Shown: piece after piece, positions 18,295 to 27,018 of the stretch
Layout: each line of letters starts with the position of its first letter
How positions within the stretch are numbered: the stretch's first letter is position 1
DNA from: Mycolicibacterium crocinum
GTDB taxonomy: Bacteria > Actinomycetota > Actinomycetes > Mycobacteriales > Mycobacteriaceae
Length of the DNA stretch: 64,000 bases
NCBI RefSeq assembly: GCF_022370635.2
Contig: NZ_CP092362.2
Span: 1,364,001 to 1,428,000 of the forward strand
Reading direction: 5' to 3'
Position numbers and translations under genes: made by a program
The notes under the pieces: generated by a model
Databases searched by the model: none
What the model saw: the letters and a program-made list of their open reading frames with translations, nothing else
Told to the model about the DNA's origin: nothing

Positions 18295-18907
18295 CGACCG
18301 CTGGCGCGGGACATCGTCGGACGAGCGGACCGATGAGCGCCGCGAGCGGCTGCTCGCGGCAGGCTACGCGATCGTCGGCACCCAGGGCGCCTCCGCATTG
18401 GCGGTCCGCGGGGTATGCCGTGCGGCGAGCGTCAGCCCGCGCCACTTCTACGAATGCTTTCCCGATACCGACTCGCTGCTGCTCGCCACGTATGAACGTG
18501 CCGTACAACAACTTCTCGACGCCGTCGGTGCGGCGCTGACCGGTATGGACGGCCCGTTCGAGGAGCGGTTACGCGCAGTCTTCGACGCCGCGGCCGGGTA
18601 CTTGGAGGCTCATCCGGAATCCGGGCGCATCATCTTCCGAGAGGCGCTGACCAATGACATCCTGCGCACCCGCGGGGTGATCACGCTGCCCGCGTTTCTG
18701 GGCGCGGTGCGCACGATGGCTGCCGAGCCTGGACGGGCTTCCGTCCCGGCAGCCTATCGGCATCTGGAAGCCACGCTGCTATCCGGCGGACTGGCCGCCG
18801 TCTTCGTCGAATGGCTCTCCGGTTCAGGCAGATTCACTCGCGACGAACTCGTGTCCTACTGCACGACGGCGAGCCTGACGCTGATGTCCACTGCGCCAAC
18901 CGAATGA
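18263..18907 (+). CDS. TetR family transcriptional regulator
   Basis: 214 residues from ATG 18263 (GTG 18272 is the alternative), starting inside the sulfotransferase gene. HTH region: RERLLAAGYAIVGTQGASALAVRGVCRAASVSPRHFYECFPDTDSL, with the recognition helix at SPRHFYECF, about residues 35-80. The C-terminal ligand domain is helical, about 130 residues. It is likely a local repressor of the DUF1214-sulfotransferase-TetR-NTF2 operon, but no clear palindrome was found before 16079. The NTF2-like gene follows 9 bp later. Confidence 0.88.
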   Translation: MSYVSDSPSSDDRWRGTSSDERTDERRERLLAAGYAIVGTQGASALAVRGVCRAASVSPRHFYECFPDTDSLLLATYERAVQQLLDAVGAALTGMDGPFEERLRAVFDAAAGYLEAHPESGRIIFREALTNDILRTRGVITLPAFLGAVRTMAAEPGRASVPAAYRHLEATLLSGGLAAVFVEWLSGSGRFTRDELVSYCTTASLTLMSTAPTE

Positions 18908-18916
18908 GGGGATCGA

Positions 18917-19666
18917 GTGTTCGACGAAGAGATGTTCCAGCAGGCGCTGAACCGGCCACGCCTGAAGGGCCACGTGCCGCGATTCCTCGATTCCAATCGG
19001 GCCGAACCGATTCGGGTGTACCAGGAACCCGAACTGCAGGCGATGACCAAGCAGTGGTTCGTCGACTTCGACCGCAAACTAGAGCACTACAGCACGCATT
19101 TCGACACCGACCTGTCGTGGGTGATGACGTGGGCCAAGAAGTACTGGTGGAGCTTCCTGGTCCGCGACATGGACCTCAATCACGAGCTGTACGCCTCCGA
19201 CATCCGCTACACCGACGTCACGACCTTCGGCCGCACGATCGTCGGGATCGACGACTTCGTGACGTACAACTTTGCGTTCTTCGACGCGATCCCGGACTGG
19301 CGGTATGACCCACTGCCCGACCAGGTCTACCTCGACGTGACGCCGGAGGGCACCGTGCGCACCGTGATCCGCTACATCGGCAGCGGCCATTGGACCGGAC
19401 CGCTACGGCTTTATCCCTACGACGAGTCGGCGCCCTGCATCTACGGCAACGGCCGGTTCATCCAGGCCCCGGCCGTCGACCGCTACCACTTCAACGCCGA
19501 CGGGTTGATGGCCGAAGGGGAGACCCTCTACGACATTCTCGACGGCTTGCAGCGCGGGGGAGTGCTGCCTCGAGACGACAGCTGGCTCTTCCATGGCATG
19601 TTCGCCGCGTCCCGGATTCCCGTTGTGGCTCAAGCAGCGTGGCGCAGATTGCGCGCCAAGGCCTAG
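18917..19666 (+). CDS. NTF2/SnoaL-like protein, unknown function
   Basis: 249 residues, GTG start preceded by GAGGGGATCG. The central part reads like an NTF2-like cone fold: helical start, then TDLSWVMTWAKKYWW, strands YASDIRYTDVTTFGR and the repeated aromatic strands VYLDVTPEGTVRTVIRYIGSGHW. This fold includes ketosteroid isomerase and SnoaL cyclases, but no catalytic Tyr/Asp set can be assigned. It is the last gene of the sulfotransferase operon, and its TAG overlaps the TAG of the convergent 3-beta-HSD in CTAG. A steroid-related role is only inferred from that context. Confidence 0.65.
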   Translation: MFDEEMFQQALNRPRLKGHVPRFLDSNRAEPIRVYQEPELQAMTKQWFVDFDRKLEHYSTHFDTDLSWVMTWAKKYWWSFLVRDMDLNHELYASDIRYTDVTTFGRTIVGIDDFVTYNFAFFDAIPDWRYDPLPDQVYLDVTPEGTVRTVIRYIGSGHWTGPLRLYPYDESAPCIYGNGRFIQAPAVDRYHFNADGLMAEGETLYDILDGLQRGGVLPRDDSWLFHGMFAASRIPVVAQAAWRRLRAKA

Positions 19667-20724
19667 CCCTTCATCTCCGCATAGAGGTCGGTGTAATACG
19701 GCAGGCATTTCTTCAGCGCCTGCTCGGTGGTGAACAGCGGCTCGTAACCCAGGTCGCGGCGGGCCTTCTCGATGGAGAAGTAGTTGTCGATCGACACCCG
19801 TTCCACCGCAAGCGGTTCCAGCGGCGGCTTGGGCAAGCCGAACTTGAAATGCAGCCACTGCCAGCCGGTCAGCAGCGCGTGGACAAAGCTCCCCGGGATC
19901 CAGAAGGTCGGCCATTTTTCGCCGCAGGCCTCCACCACAGGCCGGGAGAAGTCGAACATGTTGATCGGCTCGCCGTCGTTGATGAAGTACGCCTGGCCGG
20001 GAGCTGAACCGCCCTCGACCAAATGCTCTGCGGCCAAGATGAATCCGTGTACCAAGTTGTGGACGTACGAGTTGTCCAGCTTGGCGTCCTTATTGCCGAC
20101 CAGAACCTTGACGTGCCCGGCGATCACGCTCTCGAACAGCTTGCGGAACATTGTCTGATCGCCACGGCCCCAGATGCCGCTCGGTCGGATCGAGCACGTC
20201 AGCAGGCCGTCGACGCCACTCTGGCTGAGCACGAACTTCTCGGCGGCCACCTTGGTCTCGGTGTAGAGGTCGTTGAAACGCTCTGTGTACGGCATTGTTT
20301 CGTCACCGTTGACGATCGTCTGCCCACCCATGACCACGCTGTTGGACGCGGTGTAGACGAAGCGCTTGACTCCGGCGGCCTGTCCCGCGTGGATCAAATT
20401 CTTAGTGCCGCCGACGTTCACGTCGAAGCTGCGCTTGCGGTACTCCTCGGTGGCCGACGCCCCGCCCATCAGGTCGATGATCGCCGCCGTGTGGAAGATC
20501 GTGTCGATCCCGTCGACCGCGGCGGCCACCGTTGCGGTGTCGCAGATGTCGCCTTGGAGCACCTCGAGGCGCTCGTGCGGGGGCAGCGACGATGCCGCTC
20601 GATCGAAGGCGCGGACGAAGTGTCCGCGCTCGAGCAGCTCGGTCACCAGGTTGGCGCCGACGAATCCGGCGCCGCCGGTCACCAGGACGCGGCCCAGCTC
20701 GGTGGTCAGCGTGGCATCACTCAT
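19663..20724 (-). CDS. hsd: 3-beta-hydroxysteroid dehydrogenase/isomerase family protein
   Basis: 353 residues. Extended SDR of the 3-beta-HSD family, which oxidises 3-beta-hydroxysterols such as cholesterol to the 3-keto-4-ene. Motifs: VTGGAGFVGANLV at residues 15-27, acidic FDRA after strand 2, and Tyr/Lys in LYTETKVAAEKF near residues 153-164. Genomic position next to xseB/xseA equals Rv1106c. The ATG follows TATCCT (20732-20737, minus strand) by 7 nt, and a KstR-type box lies just upstream at 20740-20753. It should therefore be induced during sterol catabolism. Confidence 0.9.
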   Translation of the reverse strand: MSDATLTTELGRVLVTGGAGFVGANLVTELLERGHFVRAFDRAASSLPPHERLEVLQGDICDTATVAAAVDGIDTIFHTAAIIDLMGGASATEEYRKRSFDVNVGGTKNLIHAGQAAGVKRFVYTASNSVVMGGQTIVNGDETMPYTERFNDLYTETKVAAEKFVLSQSGVDGLLTCSIRPSGIWGRGDQTMFRKLFESVIAGHVKVLVGNKDAKLDNSYVHNLVHGFILAAEHLVEGGSAPGQAYFINDGEPINMFDFSRPVVEACGEKWPTFWIPGSFVHALLTGWQWLHFKFGLPKPPLEPLAVERVSIDNYFSIEKARRDLGYEPLFTTEQALKKCLPYYTDLYAEMKG

Positions 20725-20739
20725 GGCGGCGAGGATAAC

Positions 20740-20753
20740 TGAAACACGTTCCA
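20740..20753. promoter_or_regulatory. KstR-type operator upstream of hsd
   Basis: TGAAACACGTTCCA fits TnnAACnnGTTnnA. It begins 2 bp upstream of the minus-strand -10 TATCCT (20732-20737), so it covers the position of a -35 and would block polymerase. Confidence 0.7.
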
Positions 20754-20788
20754 GTTTTCCAATGTCGCAGGTTATCGCCCTAGCTGAT

Positions 20789-21028
20789 TCAGTCCTCGTC
20801 GTCGTCGCGGGAGGAGAGCGCGTCCTCGATGCGTTTGCGCGCTCCGGCTAAGTGCTCCTCGCAGCGTCGTGCCAGTTCCTCGCCTCGTTCCCACAGTTTC
20901 AGCGACGAATCAAGATCGAGCCCGCCTTGCTCGAGCACCCGGACCACCTCGATCAGTTGGTCCCGGCAATCTTCGTAGCCAAGCTGACTAATGGGTGTTG
21001 TTTCGTCTGGTTCAGGTGGCTGTGTCAT
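20789..21028 (-). CDS. xseB: Exodeoxyribonuclease VII small subunit
   Basis: 79 residues from ATG 21028. The core [44 protein letters not shown] is the standard XseB helical hairpin, followed by an acidic DDDED tail. It forms a large complex with XseA that degrades single-stranded DNA. The start lies 17 bp inside the xseA 3' end, so translation is coupled. The frame extends upstream but only as an antisense-like shadow of xseA. Confidence 0.95.
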   Translation of the reverse strand: MTQPPEPDETTPISQLGYEDCRDQLIEVVRVLEQGGLDLDSSLKLWERGEELARRCEEHLAGARKRIEDALSSRDDDED

Positions 21029-22262
21029 GCGTTCCGTCCGTCGGGCCAGTGCTGCTTGCGCCGATTGCGCCGTCGCCCACTCGGATGCGGAGGTGGGTTC
21101 CGGCGGGTGCGTCGGCGGTCGAGCGAAGAATCTCCGCCTCGCCTTGTTGGCTGACCACCTGGACGACGGCGTAGCCGCGGGCCAGCGTGGCCGCCGGGCC
21201 GAGGGTGGCCAACCGCGCCGCCAAGTGGCCGACGCGATCGGACTCCGCCGCGACCAGCCGCTTGACATCGCGGCGGATACAGGCGCGTGCCCGCTCGATC
21301 TCCTCATGGCGATGCGTCAACGCACCCAACGGGTCGGCGAGTACGGGCCGGCTGCGCAGATGGGTCACCGTGCGCTGCTCGCGGCCGACCCAGTTACGCA
21401 GCGCCTGGGCGCTGCGGTGCCGCAGCTCGGAGATCAGCGCCAGTTCGGCGGCGGTGTCGGGCACCACCTTCTTGGCGGCGTCGGTCGGGGTGACCGCCCG
21501 CATATCGGCGACCAGGTCGCACAGCGGGTTGTCCGGCTCGTGGCCGACGGCGCTGACCACCGGTGTGGTGCAGGCGGCGATCTCGCGGCACAGCGTCTCG
21601 TCGGAGAACGGCAGCAGGTCTTCCACGCTGCCACCGCCGCGGGCGATCACGATCACGTCGACGTCGGGGTCGGCGTCGAGTTCGCGCAGTGCCTCGACGA
21701 TCTGGGCCACGGCGTTCACGCCCTGCACGGCGGTGTTGCGGATCGCGAAGCGCACCGCGGGCCAGCGGGCCGCCGCCACCGTCGTCACATCGTGTTCGGC
21801 CGCGCTGGCCCGGCCGGTGATCAGGCCGATGGTCGACGGCAGGAACGGCAGCGGGCGCTTGAGCCGCGGATCGAACAGCCCCTCGGCTTCCAGCAGCCGG
21901 CGCAATCGTTCGATGCGGGCCAACAGCTCGCCGACGCCGACGGCGCGAATATCGCTGACGCGCAAGGAGAATGAGCCGCGCACGGTGTAGAAGCTCGGCT
22001 TGCCGCACACCACCACCTGGGTGCCTTCGGTGAGCTTCACCGGAGCGGCGAGCACCAGGTCACGCGAGCAACTGATGTCCAGGGACATGTTGGCCGCCGG
22101 ATCGCGCAGCACCATGTACGCCGTGGAGTTGCGCACGTTGATCTGGGTCAGCTGACCCTCGACCCACACGGTGCCCAGCTTGTCGATCCACCCGGCAACG
22201 CGGATGGCCACCGCGCGGACCGGGTACGGGTTCTCCGCAGAGTTGCCCTGGGCGCTGGTCAC
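21012..22262 (-). CDS. xseA: Exodeoxyribonuclease VII large subunit
   Basis: 416 residues from GTG 22262, which overlaps the preceding gene's stop (GTGA). N-terminal OB fold (about residues 15-110: [23 protein letters not shown]), then the catalytic domain with [13 protein letters not shown] and the [16 protein letters not shown] motif near residue 190, and [27 protein letters not shown]. Together with XseB it cuts single-stranded DNA processively from both ends. The C-terminal helical region is shorter than in E. coli, normal for actinobacteria. Operon order: lipid-droplet protein, xseA, xseB. Confidence 0.96.
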   Translation of the reverse strand: MTSAQGNSAENPYPVRAVAIRVAGWIDKLGTVWVEGQLTQINVRNSTAYMVLRDPAANMSLDISCSRDLVLAAPVKLTEGTQVVVCGKPSFYTVRGSFSLRVSDIRAVGVGELLARIERLRRLLEAEGLFDPRLKRPLPFLPSTIGLITGRASAAEHDVTTVAAARWPAVRFAIRNTAVQGVNAVAQIVEALRELDADPDVDVIVIARGGGSVEDLLPFSDETLCREIAACTTPVVSAVGHEPDNPLCDLVADMRAVTPTDAAKKVVPDTAAELALISELRHRSAQALRNWVGREQRTVTHLRSRPVLADPLGALTHRHEEIERARACIRRDVKRLVAAESDRVGHLAARLATLGPAATLARGYAVVQVVSQQGEAEILRSTADAPAGTHLRIRVGDGAIGASSTGPTDGTHDTAT

Positions 22263-22828
22263 TTGGCGGACGCGCGGGTGATCCTGTTGGCCAGCAGAGT
22301 CTGGAACGGTGCCCGAGCCTTGGAGGTCTCCTCGTAGGCCAGCAGCGCCTCCAGGTCGGCGACGCTCAGCGACTGCAACCGGGCACGCAGCTGCGCCAGC
22401 GTCAGCGACTCGTAGTCGAGTTCCTCGGCGATCGGCGGGGCGCTCTTGGTGGCGGTTGCCAGCTTCGATGGTTGCGCTGCGGATTGCGCCTTGACCTCGA
22501 CGCCGTCGGTCTCGCTGTACAGGGCGAACCGGCCCTCGGTGAGGCGTTCGGAGTCCCGTGCCGGCGCGTCCTCGTCCCCGGGGAGATCCTCGTCGAACGT
22601 GGCCCACTCGGGCTGCTCGTCCTTCGGCGGGAAGATGTTCTCCAGGGCGGAGTCGCCCTTGATCACCAGGTCAGCCAGGTCCTGCTGCACCTTCATCACG
22701 ATGTGCGCGACGGTGCTGGCCACCGTCATCGGGTACATCAGGATGGTTTGGGGCAGCTTGCGGGTTTCCTCGAGTGCGGTGACGGCGGCGCCGACCAGCA
22801 GACGAACCCCGTACGGTGCAGTTGCCAT
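22259..22828 (-). CDS. Lipid droplet-associated family protein (Rv1109c-like)
   Basis: 189 residues. N-terminal amphipathic/hydrophobic region [43 protein letters not shown], then an acidic, Pro-containing linker and a C-terminal helical pair with [27 protein letters not shown]. The C-terminal segment resembles a small SAP-like or helix-hairpin module. Position beside xseA matches Rv1109c, which I recall as a homologue of the Rhodococcus lipid-droplet protein MLDS. ATG lies 7 nt after TAGGCT (22836-22841, minus strand). It heads the xseA-xseB operon and is divergent from ispH. Confidence 0.75.
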   Translation of the reverse strand: MATAPYGVRLLVGAAVTALEETRKLPQTILMYPMTVASTVAHIVMKVQQDLADLVIKGDSALENIFPPKDEQPEWATFDEDLPGDEDAPARDSERLTEGRFALYSETDGVEVKAQSAAQPSKLATATKSAPPIAEELDYESLTLAQLRARLQSLSVADLEALLAYEETSKARAPFQTLLANRITRASAK

Positions 22829-22835
22829 GGGCCCC

Positions 22836-22875
22836 AGCCTACGGCTGGCCCCCTCTGGTTGCGGGAACGTACCCT
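22836..22875. promoter_or_regulatory. Divergent leaderless promoters (lipid-droplet gene / ispH)
   Basis: Minus-strand TAGGCT (22836-22841) is 7 nt from the ATG at 22828; plus-strand TACCCT (22870-22875) is 6 nt from the ispH ATG at 22882. A 6-bp stem with 3-nt loop (22834-22848, CCAGCC/GGCTGG) overlaps the minus-strand -10. Confidence 0.5.
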
Positions 22876-22881
22876 GAAAGC

Positions 22882-23883
22882 ATGCCGCCTACCGTCAACA
22901 TGGGGATTCCTGGTGCCGCCAGTTCGGCCGCCGGACCCGTCACCGGCAAGCGGGTGCTGCTGGCCGAGCCGCGCGGGTACTGCGCGGGCGTGGACCGCGC
23001 GGTGGAAACCGTCGAGCGCGCCCTGGAGAAGCACGGCGCGCCGGTGTACGTCCGCCACGAGATCGTCCACAACAAGCATGTGGTCGAAACGCTGGCCGCG
23101 GCCGGTGCGGTGTTCGTCGACGAGACCGACGAGGTGCCCGAGGGCGCGATCGTGGTGTTCTCGGCCCACGGCGTCGCCCCGACCGTCCACCAGACCGCCG
23201 CCGAGCGCAACCTGCAGGTCATCGACGCCACCTGTCCGCTGGTCACCAAGGTCCATAACGAGGCCAAGCGGTTCGCCCGCGACGACTACGACATCCTGCT
23301 GATCGGCCACGAGGGCCACGAAGAGGTCGTCGGCACCGCCGGTGAAGCGCCCGATCACGTCCAGGTCGTCGACAACCCCGACGCGGTCGACAACGTCACC
23401 GTGCGCGACCCGAACAAGGTCATCTGGCTGTCCCAGACCACGCTGAGCGTCGACGAGACCATGGAGACGGTGCGCCGCCTACGGGAGAAGTTCCCGACGC
23501 TGCAGGATCCGCCCAGCGACGACATCTGCTACGCCACCCAGAACCGCCAGGGTGCGGTCAAGGCAATGGCCCCGGAGTGCGATCTGGTGATCGTGGTCGG
23601 TTCGCGAAACTCGTCGAACTCGGTGCGACTGGTCGAGGTGGCGTTGGGCGCCGGTGCGCAGTCCTCCTACCTGGTGGACTACGCCGACGACATCGACCCG
23701 GCCTGGTTGTCCGGGGTCAACACCGTCGGCGTGACGTCCGGCGCGTCGGTGCCCGAGATCCTCGTGCGCGGGGTGCTGGAGCGGCTGGCCGAATACGGCT
23801 ACGGCACCGTGCAATCGGTGACGACGGCCAACGAGACGCTGGTGTTCGCGCTGCCGCGCGAGATCCGTCCCGCGCGCGCGTAG
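22882..23883 (+). CDS. ispH: 4-hydroxy-3-methylbut-2-enyl diphosphate reductase
   Basis: 333 residues from ATG 22882, supported by TACCCT 6 nt upstream. Last enzyme of the MEP isoprenoid pathway: reduces HMBPP to IPP and DMAPP with a [4Fe-4S] cluster. The three cluster Cys are in PRGYCAGVD (C34), DATCPLV (C118) and [11 protein letters not shown] (C216); HNKHVV, SAHGV and [10 protein letters not shown] carry the substrate-binding His/Glu, and SRNSSNS binds diphosphate. Essential in mycobacteria, with Rv1110 in the same position. It has a short N-terminal extension before VLLAEPRG. Confidence 0.98.
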   Translation: MPPTVNMGIPGAASSAAGPVTGKRVLLAEPRGYCAGVDRAVETVERALEKHGAPVYVRHEIVHNKHVVETLAAAGAVFVDETDEVPEGAIVVFSAHGVAPTVHQTAAERNLQVIDATCPLVTKVHNEAKRFARDDYDILLIGHEGHEEVVGTAGEAPDHVQVVDNPDAVDNVTVRDPNKVIWLSQTTLSVDETMETVRRLREKFPTLQDPPSDDICYATQNRQGAVKAMAPECDLVIVVGSRNSSNSVRLVEVALGAGAQSSYLVDYADDIDPAWLSGVNTVGVTSGASVPEILVRGVLERLAEYGYGTVQSVTTANETLVFALPREIRPARA

Positions 23884-23889
23884 GTCAGC

Positions 23890-25041
23890 TCAGCGGTCGG
23901 AACGCCAGGACTCGGCGTCCCAGTCGTTCGCGCTCGGACGACGCGACCGCGACGGGCGGCCCGACTCGGCCTCACCCTCCCCGCGATAACGCACCCGCGA
24001 CACCGGGTGATGAGTCTCGCTGTCGCCGTTGGCCCGCCCCGGCGGACGCTGGCGCGTCGGCGGCTCGTACGGCGGATACGGCTCATAGGACGGGTAGGCC
24101 TCATACGGCTCGAAACGACTGCTGCGCCGCGACGGAGAACCGTAGGGATCCCGGCGCTCACGCGGCTCGCGGGTTTCGCGTGGCTCCCGCGGTTCGCGTG
24201 GTTCGCGGCGCGACGACGACGTGCGGGCGCCGGGGTCGCGCGGCTGACGCCGGCGCCGCGGAATCTCGGGATAGTCGGCCACGTCGGCATCTGCGTCGGC
24301 CGGGCGACGGCGCGACGACTGACGGCGGGGGCGTTCGGGCGCCTCGGTGATGTCTTCCAGCGGGGGACGGGCATGCCGCGAGCGCGTGGGTGCCGGACGT
24401 TTGGCGGGCCGTGCCGACCGGGGCCGCTTCTCGGCGGTCGCGGGGCGGTCGATGCTGTGCTTGCGCTTGGGGGTGTCCTCGACGTCGTCGTCGACGTCGA
24501 CGTCACCGCGGCGCAGGCCACTGAGCTTGGCTGCCAGTCCGGCAAACAAGCCGGGCCCCGACTCGGCGTCGTCATCGTCGGCAGGGCGGGCCGCCGCCGA
24601 CGATTTGGCCGACATTCCGAAATACCAGCGCACCAATCCGATCAGCAGGACGCCGGCCGAGGTGAACAGCATCAGCGGGAAGCGCTCGATCAGCGGGTAG
24701 CCGAAGTTGATCAGGGTGTCCTTGACGCCGGTGAACGAGGCGCCGTGGAACAGGAAGTAGGAGCCGGGCACCATGACGAACAGGATCAGCGGCGGCTGGA
24801 TGACGGCGGTGAAAATGCTCGAATGGCGCACCGCGAGAACCGCCGCCACACAGCCGAGGACGTACATGGCGGCGAAGACGCTGCCGAGTTCCTTGTTGCC
24901 CGAGCCGGCGTCGAAGGCGAAGCCGATAGTGGTGGCGATCACAGCGATGAGGACGGCTGCCCACCAGGGCACGCCGGGAAGGTTCGGGTGCGCCGAGCGA
25001 TTCGCGGGGGCCACTGAGGACCTGGCTCGCTGTGCTGACAC
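23890..25041 (-). CDS. DUF6542-type membrane protein with Arg-rich disordered tail
   Basis: 383 residues from GTG 25041, which sits 6 nt after TACGGT (25048-25053, minus strand). Residues about 25-150 hold four transmembrane helices (WWAAVLIAVIATTIGFAF, VFAAMYVLGCVAAVLAV, TAVIQPPLILFVMVPGSYFLF, FPLMLFTSAGVLLIGLVRW). The remaining 230 residues are low complexity and strongly charged: Lys/Arg/Asp linker, then Arg/Pro/Ser and repeated REP-RE units, a Tyr-Pro run (EAYPSYEPYPPYEPP) and an Arg/Ser end. Position equals Rv1111c. Function unknown. Six bp separate its stop from that of convergent ispH. Confidence 0.8.
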   Translation of the reverse strand: MSAQRARSSVAPANRSAHPNLPGVPWWAAVLIAVIATTIGFAFDAGSGNKELGSVFAAMYVLGCVAAVLAVRHSSIFTAVIQPPLILFVMVPGSYFLFHGASFTGVKDTLINFGYPLIERFPLMLFTSAGVLLIGLVRWYFGMSAKSSAAARPADDDDAESGPGLFAGLAAKLSGLRRGDVDVDDDVEDTPKRKHSIDRPATAEKRPRSARPAKRPAPTRSRHARPPLEDITEAPERPRRQSSRRRPADADADVADYPEIPRRRRQPRDPGARTSSSRREPREPREPRETREPRERRDPYGSPSRRSSRFEPYEAYPSYEPYPPYEPPTRQRPPGRANGDSETHHPVSRVRYRGEGEAESGRPSRSRRPSANDWDAESWRSDR

Positions 25042-25134
25042 ACGTAGACCGTACCGGCTCCGGCTGAATGTGGACCGTCGGCGGGGCCGCGAGCCGAGGG
25101 GTCGTCCGGCGCTTTCTCCTAGACTGTCTTCTCT

Positions 25135-26214
25135 GTGAGCCTGAGCCTGGGAATCGTCGGTCTGCCCAATGTGGGGAAATCGACCCTATTCAACGCGCTG
25201 ACCCGCAATAACGTGCTGGCAGCCAACTATCCGTTCGCCACGATCGAGCCGAACGAAGGTGTCGTTCCGCTGCCCGATCCGCGGTTGGCCAAGCTGGCCG
25301 AGATCTTCGGCTCCGAGCGGATCCTGCCGGCGCCGGTCACCTTCGTCGACATCGCCGGCATCGTGAAGGGCGCCTCGGAGGGGGCGGGCCTGGGCAACAA
25401 GTTCCTGGCCAACATTCGTGAATGCGACGCGATCTGTCAGGTGGTCCGGGTGTTCGCCGACGACGACGTGGTGCACGTCGACGGCAAGGTGGACCCGAAG
25501 TCCGACATCGAGGTCATCGAGACCGAGCTGATCCTGGCCGACCTGCAGACGCTGGAGAAGGCCGTGCCCCGGCTGGAGAAGGAAGCCCGCAACAACAAGG
25601 ACCGCAAGCCGGTGCACGAGGCCGCCGTGGCCGCCCAGGAGTTGCTCAACGGTGGTACGACGCTGTTTGCCGCGGGCAAGAAGGTGGACTCGGCGGTGCT
25701 GCGCGAGCTGAACCTGTTGACCACCAAGCCGTTTCTCTATGTGTTCAACTGCGACGAGTCGGTGCTCACCGATGCCGAGAAGGTGGCGGAGCTCAAGGCG
25801 ATGGTAGCGCCCGCCGACGCGGTGTTCCTGGACGCCAAGATCGAGGAGGAGCTGCAGGAGCTCGACGATGAGTCGGCGGCCGAGCTGCTGGAGTCGATCG
25901 GGCAGACCGAGCGCGGTCTGGATGCGTTGGCGCGAGCCGGTTTTCACACGTTGAAGCTGCAGACGTATCTGACGGCCGGGCCAAAAGAGGCGCGCGCGTG
26001 GGTGATTCATCAGGGCGACACCGCCCCGAAGGCGGCCGGTGTCATCCACACCGACTTCGAGAAGGGCTTCATCAAGGCCGAGATCGTGTCCTATGACGAT
26101 CTGGTCGAGGCCGGGAACATGGCCGCGGCCAAGGCGGCAGGCAAGGTGCGCATGGAGGGCAAGGACTACGTCATGGTCGACGGTGACGTGGTCGAGTTCC
26201 GCTTCAACGTGTAG
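25135..26214 (+). CDS. ychF: Redox-regulated ATPase/GTPase YchF (Obg family)
   Basis: 359 residues, GTG start. P-loop GLPNVGKST at residues 9-17, switch regions NYPFATIEPNEGVV and DIAGIVKGASEGAGLGNKFL, and FNCDES in place of the usual NKxD, so ATP is preferred over GTP as known for YchF/Ola1. A coiled-coil insert is present near residues 130-200, and the TGS domain is C-terminal (TLKLQTYLTAGPKEARAWVI, HTDFEKGFIKAEIV). It binds ribosomes and affects oxidative stress. Position equals Rv1112. A long-stem inverted repeat begins directly after the stop. Confidence 0.96.
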   Translation: MSLSLGIVGLPNVGKSTLFNALTRNNVLAANYPFATIEPNEGVVPLPDPRLAKLAEIFGSERILPAPVTFVDIAGIVKGASEGAGLGNKFLANIRECDAICQVVRVFADDDVVHVDGKVDPKSDIEVIETELILADLQTLEKAVPRLEKEARNNKDRKPVHEAAVAAQELLNGGTTLFAAGKKVDSAVLRELNLLTTKPFLYVFNCDESVLTDAEKVAELKAMVAPADAVFLDAKIEEELQELDDESAAELLESIGQTERGLDALARAGFHTLKLQTYLTAGPKEARAWVIHQGDTAPKAAGVIHTDFEKGFIKAEIVSYDDLVEAGNMAAAKAAGKVRMEGKDYVMVDGDVVEFRFNV

Positions 26215-26289
26215 GTCGGGCGTTGAGTGTGAATCGTTGTCTGTGCGCACTCGCACGTTGTGTGCGTGAGTTCTCACTCAACGCCCGAC
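26215..26289. repeat. 75-bp element with 15-bp perfect terminal inverted repeats
   Basis: Left arm GTCGGGCGTTGAGTG (26215-26229) starts right after the ychF stop; right arm CACTCAACGCCCGAC is at 26275-26289. Arms are perfectly complementary. The 45-nt middle contains CGCAC/GTGCG segments that can form an inner stem. It could act as a terminator for ychF or be a copy of a small palindromic intergenic repeat. It is the only copy I see in the window. No U-run follows. Confidence 0.55.
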
Positions 26290-26335
26290 GTAGCGCAATC
26301 GATGAGTTCAGTCGAGTCGGGAAGTCTGTATCGGC

Positions 26336-26893
26336 ATGGGAAAACTGATCTTCACCGCGACTGTGTCCATCGACGGCTATGCCGCCGACGCCGACGGCGA
26401 CTTCCAGTGGTCCGCCCCGAACACGGCGGTGTTCGACGTCCACGTCGACCGCATGGCGGCGGTATCCACTGAAGTGCTGGGCCGCAAGACGTTCGAGTTG
26501 ATGCAGTACTGGGAGACCGATCCCGATGGCGATGTCTGGACCGCAGCCGAACACGAGTTCGCCCGGCGCTGGCGAGGCATCGAGAAGGTGGTGGCGTCGT
26601 CGACGCTCACGCCTGGGCAGATCGGACCCCACCGCGTGGTGTCCGACCTGACCTTGGACGAGTTGCGGCGGATCGTCGCCGCCGCCACCGGCGTCGTGGA
26701 GATCTTCGGGCCCACGGTCGCGGCCCCCGCGATCCGGGCCGGCCTCATCGAGGAGTTTCACTTCTTCGTCGTCCCCAAGCTAGTGGGCGGCGGCCTGCGC
26801 GCGCTGCCCGACGGCGTGCACCTCGACCTGACGCTCGCCGAGCACACGGTCTTCGACAACGGCACCGCGTATCTCCGATACGTGCCCCGCTGA
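26336..26893 (+). CDS. RibD C-terminal / dihydrofolate reductase-like protein
   Basis: 185 residues, ATG start. DHFR-like fold of the RibD_C group: KLIFTATVSIDGYAAD at the N-terminus, GRKTFELMQYW in the middle, a strand EKVVASSTL, then VEIFGPTVAAPAIRAGLIEEFHFFVVPKLVGGGLRAL. These proteins use NADPH or are cofactor-binding scaffolds of unknown substrate; they are not the folate enzyme. It stands alone between ychF and the GGDEF gene, 121 bp after ychF. The start is not strongly fixed; no clear -10 is at leaderless distance. Confidence 0.85.
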   Translation: MGKLIFTATVSIDGYAADADGDFQWSAPNTAVFDVHVDRMAAVSTEVLGRKTFELMQYWETDPDGDVWTAAEHEFARRWRGIEKVVASSTLTPGQIGPHRVVSDLTLDELRRIVAAATGVVEIFGPTVAAPAIRAGLIEEFHFFVVPKLVGGGLRALPDGVHLDLTLAEHTVFDNGTAYLRYVPR

Positions 26894-27018
26894 GGGGACG
26901 TTAAGCAAGGCAACCCTATGTCGGGCAGCGGAATTCGATGTTGCGCAATGGGGCCGGAAGCGGGGGAGGGAAATCTAGACTCACTCGGACAAGGTCAGCA
27001 GCGACCGAGGGGGGTCTG

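Noticed and set aside
21029..21307. Longer xseB of 172 residues
   Set aside because: The extra N-terminus is an alternative-frame reading of xseA; the conserved XseB core starts at MTQPPEPDE.
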